From contig NZ_SNYR01000001.1 in NCBI RefSeq assembly GCF_004363175.1, forward strand, positions 868,001 to 932,000: DNA of 64,000 nt. Direction: 5' to 3'. Both the position numbers and the translations under genes were made by a program. A model generated the notes under the pieces. That model was given only the letters and a program-made list of their open reading frames with translations, did not search any database and had not been told where the DNA came from. Every line of letters begins with the position of its first letter. The first letter of the stretch is position 1. Shown in pieces: positions 41,715-50,927 of the stretch. This DNA comes from Maritalea mobilis. Lineage in GTDB: Bacteria > Pseudomonadota > Alphaproteobacteria > Rhizobiales > Devosiaceae.

Positions 41715-42086
41715 CTATTCGCGGCCACGCTTAAAACATGTCGTGTTAGGAAACGCGGGCAACCAATCCTCTCGCCGTTCTGTCCATAATTCATATTCAG
41801 GCACAAACTGGCTTGGCGCATCCAACGCCCCCAAATGCACCTCAATTTCATCACCGGTTTTCGCAAACACAGACGACCCACATTTGGGGCAAAAATGCCG
41901 ACCCTCAAATTGATTGCTTTCGCCCATCACCGTGACTGAACTCGCCGGATAGACCGCCGCCGCGTAAAACAAGGCCCCATGATGTTTGCGACAATCCATG
42001 CAATGGCAAATGCCCACCCGATCAGGCTGTCCCTGCGCAACAAACCGCACATTGCCACACGCACATCCGCCTTCATATTGGTTCAC
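41715..42086 (-). CDS. GFA (formaldehyde-activating-like) family protein
   Basis: A 123-residue zinc-binding protein of the GFA/CENP-V fold: GGCACGNVRF at the start, ICHCMDCRKHHGALF, and HFCPKCGSSVF, giving the usual cysteine sets. Named for a glutathione-dependent formaldehyde-activating enzyme, but most members have no proven reaction. Two related genes occur in this window (43002 and 56657). Convergent with the sterol-desaturase gene, divergent from the VOC gene. Confidence 0.88.
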   Translation of the reverse strand: MNQYEGGCACGNVRFVAQGQPDRVGICHCMDCRKHHGALFYAAAVYPASSVTVMGESNQFEGRHFCPKCGSSVFAKTGDEIEVHLGALDAPSQFVPEYELWTERREDWLPAFPNTTCFKRGRE

Positions 42087-42167
42087 TGCAATCTCCCTTT
42101 GCCTGCTTGACCCTCACGCAACGTGATAGTGCATCAACACCATCTCAAACTGAATAGGAGATGTAAA

Positions 42168-42644
42168 ATGCACCCCACTTTACCAGATGTACCGCAAGAA
42201 TTTATGGGCGAGCCGCAGCAACTCGGCCAGTTCAATCAATTCGATTTATACCCCATGCCATCATACATTCAGTTGACCACGCCTAACCCCGAGGAAACAG
42301 CCAATTGGTTCGTCAAAACCCTAGGCTTCGGCATCATGTTCGCCAACCAGCCAGATCCCGAAGCGCCCCCAATGTTGGTCCATCTGCGCCGAAGAAAATA
42401 TCAAGATGTGTTGTTGGTCCCCGGCGATCCACAGCCCACCGCAATCACCTACGATGCCTCAGGCGAACTCAACGCCCTAGCGCAGCGCATCGAAGAAAAC
42501 TGGCAACATAGCGGCATCACCACCGAAGGACTGGCACCACCAATGCTCAGTGTTACTGATCCCGACGGCAACAAATTCACCTTTTTCGACAAACCAAGCG
42601 AAGAAGCACAGCAACGTTTCCACAATCTGTTCGACCAAACTTAG
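42168..42644 (+). CDS. VOC family protein
   Basis: A 158-residue protein: PMPSYIQLTTPNPEETANWFVKTLGFGIMF opens one glyoxalase-fold repeat and PPMLSVTDPDGNKFTFFDKP closes the second. GGAG lies at the correct distance from the ATG at 42168; the frame starts further up. No function can be named. A symmetric terminator follows. Confidence 0.82.
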   Translation: MHPTLPDVPQEFMGEPQQLGQFNQFDLYPMPSYIQLTTPNPEETANWFVKTLGFGIMFANQPDPEAPPMLVHLRRRKYQDVLLVPGDPQPTAITYDASGELNALAQRIEENWQHSGITTEGLAPPMLSVTDPDGNKFTFFDKPSEEAQQRFHNLFDQT

Positions 42645-42658
42645 GCCAAACCAAACAA

Positions 42659-42687
42659 AGCCAAGGCGCACCCCGCGCCTTGGCTTC
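42659..42687. terminator. Strong bidirectional terminator
   Basis: AAGCCAAGGCGC (42659-42670) pairs perfectly with GCGCCTTGGCTT (42676-42687) around ACCCC. It stands between the convergent VOC and DUF6958 genes. Confidence 0.8.
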
Positions 42688-42715
42688 ATCTAGTCACAAC
42701 AGACGAACAGCAAAT

Positions 42716-43009
42716 CTAAACTTTTGACAATTGCACCGGCTTGCTTGGCGCCCTCACGATGATCTTTTTGGCTTCCAGATCAAGCTGAACTGCTTTCAGC
42801 CACCAACCTGCGGTCTTTCCCTCGGGAAATAATGTATCCGGCAGCAATGGCAGCAAAGCTTGCTTTGCATCGGGCACTTTCATGCCGGGCATTTCCGCGG
42901 GCAAAACAGCCAACAAAGCCTCACGCATGGCCATATATTTATCCCGACTAACCCGCTCCGTGTAACCGGGCTTGTTCACGTTCTCAATTTCAATTTTATC
43001 ATCAGACAT
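42716..43009 (-). CDS. DUF6958 family protein
   Basis: A 97-residue soluble protein (MSDDKIEIENVNKPGYTERVS start, FPEGKTAGWWLKAVQLDLEAKKII near the end), the pattern of a small family of unknown role often seen with winged-helix-like folds. Its ATG overlaps the stop of the preceding gene by 8 bp (ATGTCTGA), so it is the third gene of a tetR-DUF6151-DUF6958 operon with translational coupling. Family name is from memory. Confidence 0.65.
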   Translation of the reverse strand: MSDDKIEIENVNKPGYTERVSRDKYMAMREALLAVLPAEMPGMKVPDAKQALLPLLPDTLFPEGKTAGWWLKAVQLDLEAKKIIVRAPSKPVQLSKV

Positions 43010-43550
43010 CAAGTGTTCCCCCGGTTTCAAACTTGGGCGTTTTGAACCCCATCGCCACCCAAGCGGCCAGCAACTTGCCGTAAAACTTCACGGAATGGGT
43101 TTTAAGATTGGGCACATCATTTGGAACGGCGGACGCATCGTCTAAATCGCCAACCATGGTGCGCAACTCCACTTTTGGACGTTCATTTTCAGGCCACAGA
43201 TCAAGATAGATGCTCAACCAGTGCCCGCCTTTCATTTCCATAAAGATTGGCGTATTGCAGCAGCTTGCCACCACCCGGCGGGTGCCCGCTTCGGCGCTCA
43301 GCCGAAAGTCTTTCAACTGATCCGCTCCCGCTAAGATGCACACGCGATCTTTCCGAAAATCGGCACAGCCAGTTGCACCATAGCTGGTCAGCATATCGGT
43401 GAGACCAGGCAAACTCTGCAAGCGCTGCGCCGCTGCCCGACAACTGGTGCATAAACATTCAGACACGAGAAATGGCTCACCCTGCACTTCCAACTTCACC
43501 TGCCCACATTTGCAATTCAATTGCGTCGAATTGGACATATTGCCTCCCAT
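43002..43550 (-). CDS. DUF6151 (GFA-like, cysteine-rich) family protein
   Basis: A 182-residue protein with cysteine sets at the start (LNCKCGQVKLEV, SECLCTSCRAAA) like GFA-type zinc proteins, then VVASCCNTPIFMEMKGGHW. The ATG at 43550 overlaps the TetR stop by one base (TAATG); an alternative ATG at 43538 has GGGAGG 4 bp upstream. Second gene of the operon. Role unknown; the thiol-rich metal site and TetR control suggest detoxification. Confidence 0.75.
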   Translation of the reverse strand: MGGNMSNSTQLNCKCGQVKLEVQGEPFLVSECLCTSCRAAAQRLQSLPGLTDMLTSYGATGCADFRKDRVCILAGADQLKDFRLSAEAGTRRVVASCCNTPIFMEMKGGHWLSIYLDLWPENERPKVELRTMVGDLDDASAVPNDVPNLKTHSVKFYGKLLAAWVAMGFKTPKFETGGTLDV

Positions 43551-44170
43551 TATCCCTGATTAAAAAGTCGTTTGATGTAACGTGAAAGATGGTCGAGCGC
43601 TTCACGCGCCAGCGCGGGGTCATTGCCCGCTTTCGCCAAAACAAAACCACCTTGAATAACCGTCTGCGTGTGCCGCGCCAAACTTGCAGCAGTCCAATCA
43701 TCGGCAGTGCCATATTGCTCTATGGCTGCCTCAATATCCGCTTCCAGTGTCGCCGCATGGCCGAAAATACTTTTGCCACAGGCATTGCGAATATCGGGAC
43801 AAACATCGTGCACCTCCTGCGCCATGGTCCCCACAAGGCAGGTGAAAGCCCAGAGCTCTCCCTCAATAATCGATTTGCGAAAGTCGACATAAGCCAACAC
43901 CCGGTCCAACGGGTCTTCATGCTGGTGATAAGGCGCAGTTTCAAAAAAGGCAGAGGTGGTTTCCGCCCAAAACTCCGCTGCCGCAACACCCAACGCATCC
44001 TTATTCTCAAAGTGATGAAAAAACGCGCCCTTGGTCACGTCCGCCGCTTTGCACACATCCGCCACCGTGGTCGCCGCAAATCCCTTTGCGCGGATCACAT
44101 CCCGCGCCGCTTCTAACAATCGAGTGCGCGCTTCCCCGCGCTCAGGTGCAAACTTGGTTGGTCGTGGCAT
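43550..44170 (-). CDS. TetR/AcrR family regulator
   Basis: A 206-residue protein: ARTRLLEAARDVIRAKGFAATTVADVCKAADVTKGAFFHHFENKDALGVA gives the DNA-binding domain, and the rest is a helical ligand pocket. Its gene is first in an operon with DUF6151 and DUF6958. A perfect palindrome (44174-44199) ends three bases before its start codon, so it almost certainly represses its own operon. Confidence 0.92.
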   Translation of the reverse strand: MPRPTKFAPERGEARTRLLEAARDVIRAKGFAATTVADVCKAADVTKGAFFHHFENKDALGVAAAEFWAETTSAFFETAPYHQHEDPLDRVLAYVDFRKSIIEGELWAFTCLVGTMAQEVHDVCPDIRNACGKSIFGHAATLEADIEAAIEQYGTADDWTAASLARHTQTVIQGGFVLAKAGNDPALAREALDHLSRYIKRLFNQG

Positions 44171-44173
44171 TCA

Positions 44174-44199
44174 AAATACATACCACGCGGTATGTATTT
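44174..44199. promoter_or_regulatory. TetR operator abutting the start codon
   Basis: AAATACATACC-ACGC-GGTATGTATTT: 11-bp perfect arms around 4 bases. The site ends 3 bp from the tetR ATG, so the bound protein would cover the ribosome binding region or promoter start. Confidence 0.85.
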
Positions 44200-44223
44200 G
44201 TCAAATCATAAGGCAAGACACAA

Positions 44224-44250
44224 AAAAGGCGCCCATTAGGAGCGCCTTTT
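44224..44250 (-). terminator. Terminator downstream of rpoD
   Basis: AAAAGGCGC (44224-44232) pairs with GCGCCTTTT (44242-44250). On the minus strand it follows the rpoD stop by about 28 bp and ends in a T run; it can also terminate rightward transcripts. Confidence 0.75.
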
Positions 44251-44277
44251 AAAATCTTTTCTCTAAAGCAAGATGCC

Positions 44278-46263
44278 TTAGCTATCCAAGAAGCTACGCA
44301 ATTTGCGGCTGCGGCTTGGGTGTTTCAGCTTGCGCAAAGCCTTCGCCTCGATCTGACGAATACGTTCACGCGTCACGCTGAACTGCTGGCCAACTTCTTC
44401 AAGCGTGTGGTCAGTGTTCATGCCGATGCCGAAACGCATCCGCAACACACGCTCTTCACGCGGTGTAAGTGAGGCCAAAACCCGTGTTGTGGTTTCACGC
44501 AGGTTAGATTGGATCGCAGAGTCGATCGGCTGCACCGCGTTTGAATCCGGAATGAAATCACCCAAATTGCTGTCTTCTTCGTCGCCAATTGGCGTTTCCA
44601 AAGAAATCGGCTCTTTCGCGATTTTCAGCACTTTGCGCACCTTATCCAAAGGCATTTGCAGCTTTTCGCTCAATTCCTCTGGTGTCGGCTCCCGGCCAAT
44701 CTCGTGCAACATCTGGCGTGATGTCCGAACGATCTTGTTGATCGTCTCGATCATATGCACCGGAATACGGATCGTGCGCGCTTGGTCAGCAATTGACCGT
44801 GTAATCGCCTGACGAATCCACCATGTGGCATAAGTCGAGAATTTATAGCCCCGGCGATATTCAAACTTATCAACCGCCTTCATCAAGCCGATATTGCCCT
44901 CTTGAATAAGATCCAAGAATTGCAAACCACGGTTGGTATATTTCTTCGCAATCGAAATCACGAGGCGCAAGTTCGCTTCAACCATTTCTTTCTTCGCAAT
45001 GGCGGCTTCGCGCTCACCCTTTTGCACCTTATGTACAATCTTACGATATTCAGAAATGTCCATGCCGGTTTCAGTGGCAAGGTTTTTAATTTCTTCACGC
45101 AACTCTTCAATCATGTCGCGCTCAGCAACGGCAAAGTTTGTCCAGCCTGGCTTTGGCAATGTTGAAATGGTGTCCACCCAATCAGGTGCCAATTCATTGC
45201 CATGATATTCCGTCAAAAAGTCTTCACGCGCGATGCCATAGCTTTCCGCCAAACGCAGCAAGCGGCCCTCAATGCGCACCAAGCCTTTATTGATGTCATA
45301 AAGCTGTTCAACCAATGCCTCGATACGACCATTGTGCAAGGAAAGTGATTTCACTTCCGTGATCACTTCTGCCTTCAGTTCGTTCAACTTTTTCAACTGC
45401 TTGTCTGAAAGGGTGCTCGAGGCAAGTTTTTGCTCAACTTGCTCATCATGCAACTTGCGCAATTTTGCGTAAGTGCTGGCGATCAAGTCAAATGTTTCAA
45501 CAACTTGCGGCTTCAGCTCAGCTTCCATGGCTGACAATGAGAGATTGTTCTCAAACTCATCATCATCGTCATCGTCGCCGCCTTCGCCCTCTTCATCAGA
45601 CTCGCCTTCAGCTTTCGCTTCGTCGGCAGGCTTGTTGTTTTCGCCCTCACCCGGAATGGTCGGCTCTTCTTTTGCGTCTGGGCCAGCATATGTGGCTTCC
45701 AAATCGATAATGTCGCGCAGCAAAATTTCGCCTTCGGCCAGCTGCTCGCGCCAAATAATAATCGCTTGGAAGGTCAACGGGCTTTCGCAAAGCCCCTCAA
45801 TCATGGTCTCACGACCAGCCTCGATACGCTTTGCAATCGCAATCTCGCCTTCACGAGACAGCAATTCCACGGTGCCCATTTCGCGCAGATACATGCGCAC
45901 AGGGTCATCTGTGCGGTCAGAGCCTTCGCGGGCATTTGATTTAGAGGCAACAGCCGTACCAGTGGCAACGGTCAATTCCGTGCTGCTGCTGGATTCTTTT
46001 TCAGCTTCGCGCTCTTCGGCTTCATCTTCTTCGATCACGGAGATGCCCATCTCGGAAAGCATCGCCATTACATCTTCAATCTGCTCTGAAGAAACCTGAT
46101 CCGAAGGCAAAACCTCATTCAGTTCTTCATATGTCACATAGCCGCGCTTTTTCGCAGCGCGAATCATTTTCTTGACTGATGATGCGGAAAGATCGAGGAG
46201 CGGCCCATCTTGAGATTCTGAGCTTGTTTCCTGCTTCTCGTTTTCCTTAGCCTTAGTCGCCAT
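44278..46263 (-). CDS. rpoD: RNA polymerase primary sigma factor RpoD
   Basis: A 661-residue sigma-70: region 1.1 ([31 protein letters not shown] near the start), an acidic spacer with a run of aspartates ([19 protein letters not shown], about residue 225), region 1.2 ([30 protein letters not shown]), region 2 ([41 protein letters not shown]), regions 3 and 4 with [22 protein letters not shown]. It recruits RNA polymerase to housekeeping promoters. Alphaproteobacterial order rpoD-dnaG is kept, with 185 bp between. Confidence 0.98.
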   Translation of the reverse strand: MATKAKENEKQETSSESQDGPLLDLSASSVKKMIRAAKKRGYVTYEELNEVLPSDQVSSEQIEDVMAMLSEMGISVIEEDEAEEREAEKESSSSTELTVATGTAVASKSNAREGSDRTDDPVRMYLREMGTVELLSREGEIAIAKRIEAGRETMIEGLCESPLTFQAIIIWREQLAEGEILLRDIIDLEATYAGPDAKEEPTIPGEGENNKPADEAKAEGESDEEGEGGDDDDDDEFENNLSLSAMEAELKPQVVETFDLIASTYAKLRKLHDEQVEQKLASSTLSDKQLKKLNELKAEVITEVKSLSLHNGRIEALVEQLYDINKGLVRIEGRLLRLAESYGIAREDFLTEYHGNELAPDWVDTISTLPKPGWTNFAVAERDMIEELREEIKNLATETGMDISEYRKIVHKVQKGEREAAIAKKEMVEANLRLVISIAKKYTNRGLQFLDLIQEGNIGLMKAVDKFEYRRGYKFSTYATWWIRQAITRSIADQARTIRIPVHMIETINKIVRTSRQMLHEIGREPTPEELSEKLQMPLDKVRKVLKIAKEPISLETPIGDEEDSNLGDFIPDSNAVQPIDSAIQSNLRETTTRVLASLTPREERVLRMRFGIGMNTDHTLEEVGQQFSVTRERIRQIEAKALRKLKHPSRSRKLRSFLDS

Positions 46264-46448
46264 TCAATGTTCTCCTGAACGCGGGGACGGCAAAATTGCC
46301 TGCAATTTTCTCGCTCCGAACAAGGTACGGATATTTGCTTCACCCTAGCGAATATCCAAATCTCATTTCACATTCGTTACCATGGGGAGCATTTGAACGC
46401 CAAATACGCGAAAACCGCCGAGCGAACCCCCACCTTTTCGAAAAAAGC

Positions 46449-48368
46449 TTAGAGACCTCGCATCGAGCGCCCAGATAACGAACCAAATCCCTCAATCAGA
46501 GCTTCCGTGCCATCAACACTGGAAATCTGGTTCTGTATGTCGCGTAGCCGTTCATAAGATTCTTCACTTGGGTCATTTCCAAGTGCCAATTCGGCCGCTT
46601 TCAGTTCTTTATTTAATCGAACTGATTTATAATGCAAGGCCAAAGCGTGATTTAAGCCGATTTCGGCATCACTTTTGTCCGCTTTTTGGTCCACTTGCCA
46701 AATGCCTTGGCGGCGTACTTGTTCCGTAATGGTATTGAGCGCATCAATCATGCCGCGTTGCTCAATCTGTTCTTGCAATGCTTTCGCGCTAATACTTGGA
46801 TCCCTCGCCACAGCATTCACCAACATATCCAGCAACTGCCCTGCCACTTGGCTGGTCAGCTCCAAATTGGCCAAATCTTCCAAATGCTGCTCCGCCAATT
46901 CAGGATGATTGATCAACCCGAGCAAAATCACCGCCTCACGCGGATGTATGGCCCCAACGCTGGTGCTTTTCAGCCGCTGCATCAGGCTCGAGCTAGGGGC
47001 ATAACTCTTGCGACCATTGGTTTTGATAGAACCATAATCAGAGCGCCCACCCCCGCCGCCACGACGGAATTGCGGTTTGCCCTGTGGCCGGAAAAAGCGA
47101 TAAAGCATGTCGTTAAACGCTTGGCCATAATGCTTTTTCACGGATTGATCGACAATCTCGTTCGCCAAGCCGCGCAACCGTGATTCAAGTTCAGCGCGAG
47201 CCTCTGGTGTTTCCACATTGGCGTTTTGGGTTTCTCGGTTCCAAATCGCTTGCGACAAAGGCACCGCACTCGAAAGCAATGCCTCAAATCCCTTGCGCCC
47301 TTCCGCCTTGATCAAATCATCAGGGTCCACGCCCTCCGGCAGCGTCACAATCTTGGCACTTTGCCCCGGCTTCAACATCGGTAGCATCACATCCATAGAG
47401 CGCCCGGCAGCACGCTGGCCCGCCCCATCACCGTCAAAACACAAGATCGGCGTGGGCGCCATCTTCCACAATAGCCCCAAATGCTCATCCGTCAGCGCTG
47501 TACCCAAAGGCGCCACGGCGCCGTTGAACCCCGCCTGCACACAGGCGATCACATCCATATAGCCTTCAACCACAACAAGCGGTTTGCCATCATGCGCGGC
47601 CTGTCGCGCCATTTGGCCGTTATAAAGCGTGCGCCGTTTGTGAAAGAGCTCTGTTTCTGGCGAGTTGAGATATTTCGCCCGCGCTTCTGGCGACATGGCA
47701 CGTCCGCCAAACGCTACCACACGTCCACGAAAATCCTGAATTGGAAACATGAGCCGGTTGCGAAAACGATCGAACGGCACGGCGATATCATCACCAGCCA
47801 CCAGCAAGCCACAGGCAATCATTTGCTGTGCGGTCACTTGGTTCTGTGCCAAAAATTCCTTCAACCCGTTCCGGCTGTCCGGCGCAAAACCCAATCGAAA
47901 TTGTTCTTGAATTTTCGGCGCCACACCACGCTCATTTAGATAGCCACGCGCCCGCGCGCCAACATTGGCCGCCAGCGCCTGCTCAAAATATTGCGTGGCC
48001 AATTCCATCACATCATAAAGGCTATTGCGTTTTTTCTGCTGCGCTTCTTGCTGCGGGTCACGCGCAGGCATTTGCACGCCCGCCTGCCCTGCTAAACGCT
48101 CCACCGCTTCAGGAAAGCTTAAGCCGCCTTTTTCCACCAGAAATCGGAAATGGTCGCCCGTTACCCCGCAACCAAAACAGTGATAAATGCCTTTGCGATC
48201 ATCCGCGTGGAAGCTGGGTGTCTTTTCCCCATGGAAGGGACAGCAGGCCCAAAAATCCCCCCGCCCCGGCTGAGACTTGCGCTTGTCCCAGGTCACAAAT
48301 TCGCCCACCACCTGAGAAATATTCAGGCGGTCGCGAATTTCATCCAAAAATTGATCGTTAAAGCGCAT
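46449..48368 (-). CDS. dnaG: DNA primase DnaG
   Basis: A 639-residue primase that makes RNA primers at the replication fork. N-terminal zinc finger CCPFHGEKTPSFHADDRKGIYHCFGCGVTGD region (Cys/His ligands, about residues 41-70), TOPRIM catalytic core with VVEGYMDVIACVQAG and FDGDGAGQRAA, then a helicase-binding C-terminal domain. Length is normal. It sits between rpoD and an exported protein gene. Confidence 0.98.
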   Translation of the reverse strand: MRFNDQFLDEIRDRLNISQVVGEFVTWDKRKSQPGRGDFWACCPFHGEKTPSFHADDRKGIYHCFGCGVTGDHFRFLVEKGGLSFPEAVERLAGQAGVQMPARDPQQEAQQKKRNSLYDVMELATQYFEQALAANVGARARGYLNERGVAPKIQEQFRLGFAPDSRNGLKEFLAQNQVTAQQMIACGLLVAGDDIAVPFDRFRNRLMFPIQDFRGRVVAFGGRAMSPEARAKYLNSPETELFHKRRTLYNGQMARQAAHDGKPLVVVEGYMDVIACVQAGFNGAVAPLGTALTDEHLGLLWKMAPTPILCFDGDGAGQRAAGRSMDVMLPMLKPGQSAKIVTLPEGVDPDDLIKAEGRKGFEALLSSAVPLSQAIWNRETQNANVETPEARAELESRLRGLANEIVDQSVKKHYGQAFNDMLYRFFRPQGKPQFRRGGGGGRSDYGSIKTNGRKSYAPSSSLMQRLKSTSVGAIHPREAVILLGLINHPELAEQHLEDLANLELTSQVAGQLLDMLVNAVARDPSISAKALQEQIEQRGMIDALNTITEQVRRQGIWQVDQKADKSDAEIGLNHALALHYKSVRLNKELKAAELALGNDPSEESYERLRDIQNQISSVDGTEALIEGFGSLSGRSMRGL

Positions 48369-48377
48369 ATTGTCCCA

Positions 48378-49577
48378 TCAATTAAACCACAGGGCAAACA
48401 TGCCCCCTTGGCCACCCGTCAATTCTGAAAAGCGTTCCAGCACATCTATATCAACCACGCGCCCCCGTTCCATATATGGGGCAAAGGCAGCGCCATGCAC
48501 CATCAAAAACAGATCAAGATCACCCGGCGCGGTCAAAAATTTGTTGATATTGATTCCCACTGGCTCCCCGCCATGGCCTTCGACCCGCCAAAATGGCACC
48601 AGCGCATCGCCTGCCAAAACCGCCTCAAGTTCGTTCAGCACATCCTGCCAACCGGCGGCCACTTCCGCCGTCACCGGAATGCCAAATGCTGATTGCTGGT
48701 CTGGGTTGGGCAACCATTCCGCCTGATCATCCTCTTCCAGCGCCACCAAGCGCCAAAACTCCTTATTAGCCGCAATCATCCCTTGAAAATGCCCAAGTGC
48801 CTTTTGCGTTCGCGCCTGATCAGCAGGGCCATGCAGCGCATTGATGATGACGGCGATGGTATCAATAATATTGTCATCGCCGAAAATCGGGTCACGATGC
48901 ACCATGCCCAATTCGCGCATTCGCGCCACGCCTTCAGTCACTTTTGTCATGGCCGGCGTCGGATCGACAGATAGCACCATCTCCGCCATGCCTTGCAACA
49001 CATGGGTGTAGGCCAGTAACCAGCGACCATCCGCCCGATCAAATTGCACAATCGGCATTTGCCCTTCTTCCGGCTCAGGCACGTTTAACGCCGCTCCTAA
49101 AAAGGCACGAAGTCCCTCATCCGGAGCGCGTTTTCCGTCCGCATCCACATCAAACCAGATGTCATCCAGATTGATCACCAGAGCAAACTCATCTTCACCC
49201 AGATTTTCCAAATGCCCCTGCGCGGTCGCCAATTTATCTGCAGCGCCAACCAACGCATTTTCAATGAAAGCAGGGTCAAATTTGGCATTCGGGTTTAACC
49301 GCAATTGCGTTGTACCACCCGGCACCAAGGGCAAACGCCCAGAATAATTATTGTAGCGCACCTGCAAAATATGCTCGACCGCCTGCAATGTATTCAACGC
49401 GCCAAGCACAAATTTTTTCCGGTCACTCTCTGGTTGCTGCGCCGCAAATTCCAGTCCTGCAGCCAGCCCGTCAGTTTTAATCACTTCGCTCAATGGCGAG
49501 GGTGAAAGCTCCTGCGCGGACAAAGGTGAGCTCATCAGCCCCAAGCCCAAAACCATACCGAAAAACAAATGTCGCAT
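48378..49577 (-). CDS. Exported hypothetical protein
   Basis: A 399-residue protein with a signal peptide (MRHLFFGMVLGLGLMSSPLSAQE) and a large, mostly helical periplasmic domain. Visible: VLGALNTLQAVEHILQVRYNNYSGRLPLVPGG, NLDDIWFDVDADGKRAPDEG (an EF-hand-like acidic loop DVDADGKR) and a C-terminal GGQGGMFALWF. I do not recognise the family. CAGGGAGACGATA precedes the ATG at 49577. Its place inside the conserved dnaG-YqeY-carA neighbourhood suggests a later insertion. Confidence 0.75.
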   Translation of the reverse strand: MRHLFFGMVLGLGLMSSPLSAQELSPSPLSEVIKTDGLAAGLEFAAQQPESDRKKFVLGALNTLQAVEHILQVRYNNYSGRLPLVPGGTTQLRLNPNAKFDPAFIENALVGAADKLATAQGHLENLGEDEFALVINLDDIWFDVDADGKRAPDEGLRAFLGAALNVPEPEEGQMPIVQFDRADGRWLLAYTHVLQGMAEMVLSVDPTPAMTKVTEGVARMRELGMVHRDPIFGDDNIIDTIAVIINALHGPADQARTQKALGHFQGMIAANKEFWRLVALEEDDQAEWLPNPDQQSAFGIPVTAEVAAGWQDVLNELEAVLAGDALVPFWRVEGHGGEPVGININKFLTAPGDLDLFLMVHGAAFAPYMERGRVVDIDVLERFSELTGGQGGMFALWFN

Positions 49578-49684
49578 TATCGTCTCCCTGCGGAATAAGC
49601 CGCCCGCGCAATGAATATAAATATTGAGAAAGCCATCTAAAAGCCAAAGGCGCAGAAAAGCAATTGCGTCCACCGCTTTTGCGG

Positions 49685-50206
49685 TCAGATATGCTCCGCC
49701 AAAAGCACTTGTTCAAAATGGACAACGTCACCGTCAAAACCAAAAGCCTCGCCGCCATTTTGGTCGACGCGGCTCACGCCAAAGCCACACTTTTCCAGCA
49801 CCCGCACGGAACCAGCATTGGAGGATAAAGCATGAGCGGTTGCCACATCAAATCCATCCTCTTTTAGCTTGTCCAGCGCCTGTTGCACCATCTGCGTGGC
49901 TAAGCCTTTGCCCGCGTGGCCCTCGCCCACGCGATAACCAATATCGGCCCGCTCGCCATCATAGATCAAATTGATCCGCCCGATCACTTCATCCTGCTCC
50001 AGCACCACAAAATAGGCGCCTTGCCCGGTTTCAGCTTCATGGCAAAGAACGTTCACCGCATCCAACATGCCTTGATCCGTCAGCATTTTCAGCGGACGCG
50101 GCGGCACATATTGCGCAAAATAATCAGCATTGCCGCGCTCAAAGCGCAGCAATGCCGGCACATGATCAACATGAATTGGGGTCAGCTTAAACGTGGCAGC
50201 CGTCAT
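49685..50206 (-). CDS. GNAT family N-acetyltransferase (RimJ/RimL-like)
   Basis: A 173-residue acetyltransferase with YDGERADIGYRVGEGHAGKGLATQMVQQAL for acetyl-CoA binding and ALSSNAGSVRVLEKCGF near the end, typical of the RimJ branch. The ATG follows the YqeY stop with no gap (TAAATG), so the two are co-translated. Substrate unknown. Confidence 0.9.
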   Translation of the reverse strand: MTAATFKLTPIHVDHVPALLRFERGNADYFAQYVPPRPLKMLTDQGMLDAVNVLCHEAETGQGAYFVVLEQDEVIGRINLIYDGERADIGYRVGEGHAGKGLATQMVQQALDKLKEDGFDVATAHALSSNAGSVRVLEKCGFGVSRVDQNGGEAFGFDGDVVHFEQVLLAEHI

Positions 50207-50659
50207 TTACCCGTTCAACTTCGCCTTCACAGTTTTTGAGGCTTGGCCAAAGTCGATACGACCCGGATATTTTGCTTTCAAAACACCCACCACTTTGCCC
50301 ATATCTTTCAGGCTTTCAGCGCCCGTTTCCGCAATCGCAGAATCGATCGCTTTTTCCACTTCTTCGTCGCTCAAAGGCTTAGGCAAAAAGTCTTGAATCA
50401 CTTCAATCTCAGCCCGCTCTTGTGCGGCCAATTCTTCACGGTCATTTTCCGCATAAACAGCCGCAGATTCTTCGCGCTGCTTCACCATTTTTTGCAAAAT
50501 CTGCAAAATTTCAGCGTCGTCGACGGCCTCTTTGCCTTTGCCCCGCGCTTCGATATCCCGGTCTTTAATTGCCGCGTTGATCAGGCGCAATGTGCCCATC
50601 CGGCGGCTGTCACGGTTTTTCAAGGCTTGCTTAAGGGCTTGGTTGATTTGGTCTCGCAT
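50207..50659 (-). CDS. GatB/YqeY domain-containing protein
   Basis: A 150-residue protein: MRDQINQALKQALKNRDSRRMGTLRLINAAIKDRDIEARGKGKEA, then LPKPLSDEEVEKAIDSAIAE and GKVVGVLKAKYPGRIDFGQASKTVKAKL, the family pattern. Related to the tRNA-binding tail of GatB; cellular role unproven. In many Rhizobiales it lies between carA and dnaG, as here. Confidence 0.94.
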   Translation of the reverse strand: MRDQINQALKQALKNRDSRRMGTLRLINAAIKDRDIEARGKGKEAVDDAEILQILQKMVKQREESAAVYAENDREELAAQERAEIEVIQDFLPKPLSDEEVEKAIDSAIAETGAESLKDMGKVVGVLKAKYPGRIDFGQASKTVKAKLNG

Positions 50660-50927
50660 GAAGCATCATCTTTAGCTGTTAAAACAAGGCTTGAGTTATA
50701 CCTAAGGCTAACCCGTCTGCCAATGCCTGTTTATAAAAACATCTAAGTCATTGAATTTGTGTGATTAAATCTTTCACGGAATCAGTTGATTTTCTGCGCT
50801 TGCTCCCTTAGTGTCCATCCGATCCAGACCAAAAAGGTGCCCATGCGTGCAGCCACGTCTCAGCTGCCCTAAAGTCGCACCCAAAAGGTGGATCGGTTAC
50901 ATTCATAGATCAAAGGGAATGGCCGAA

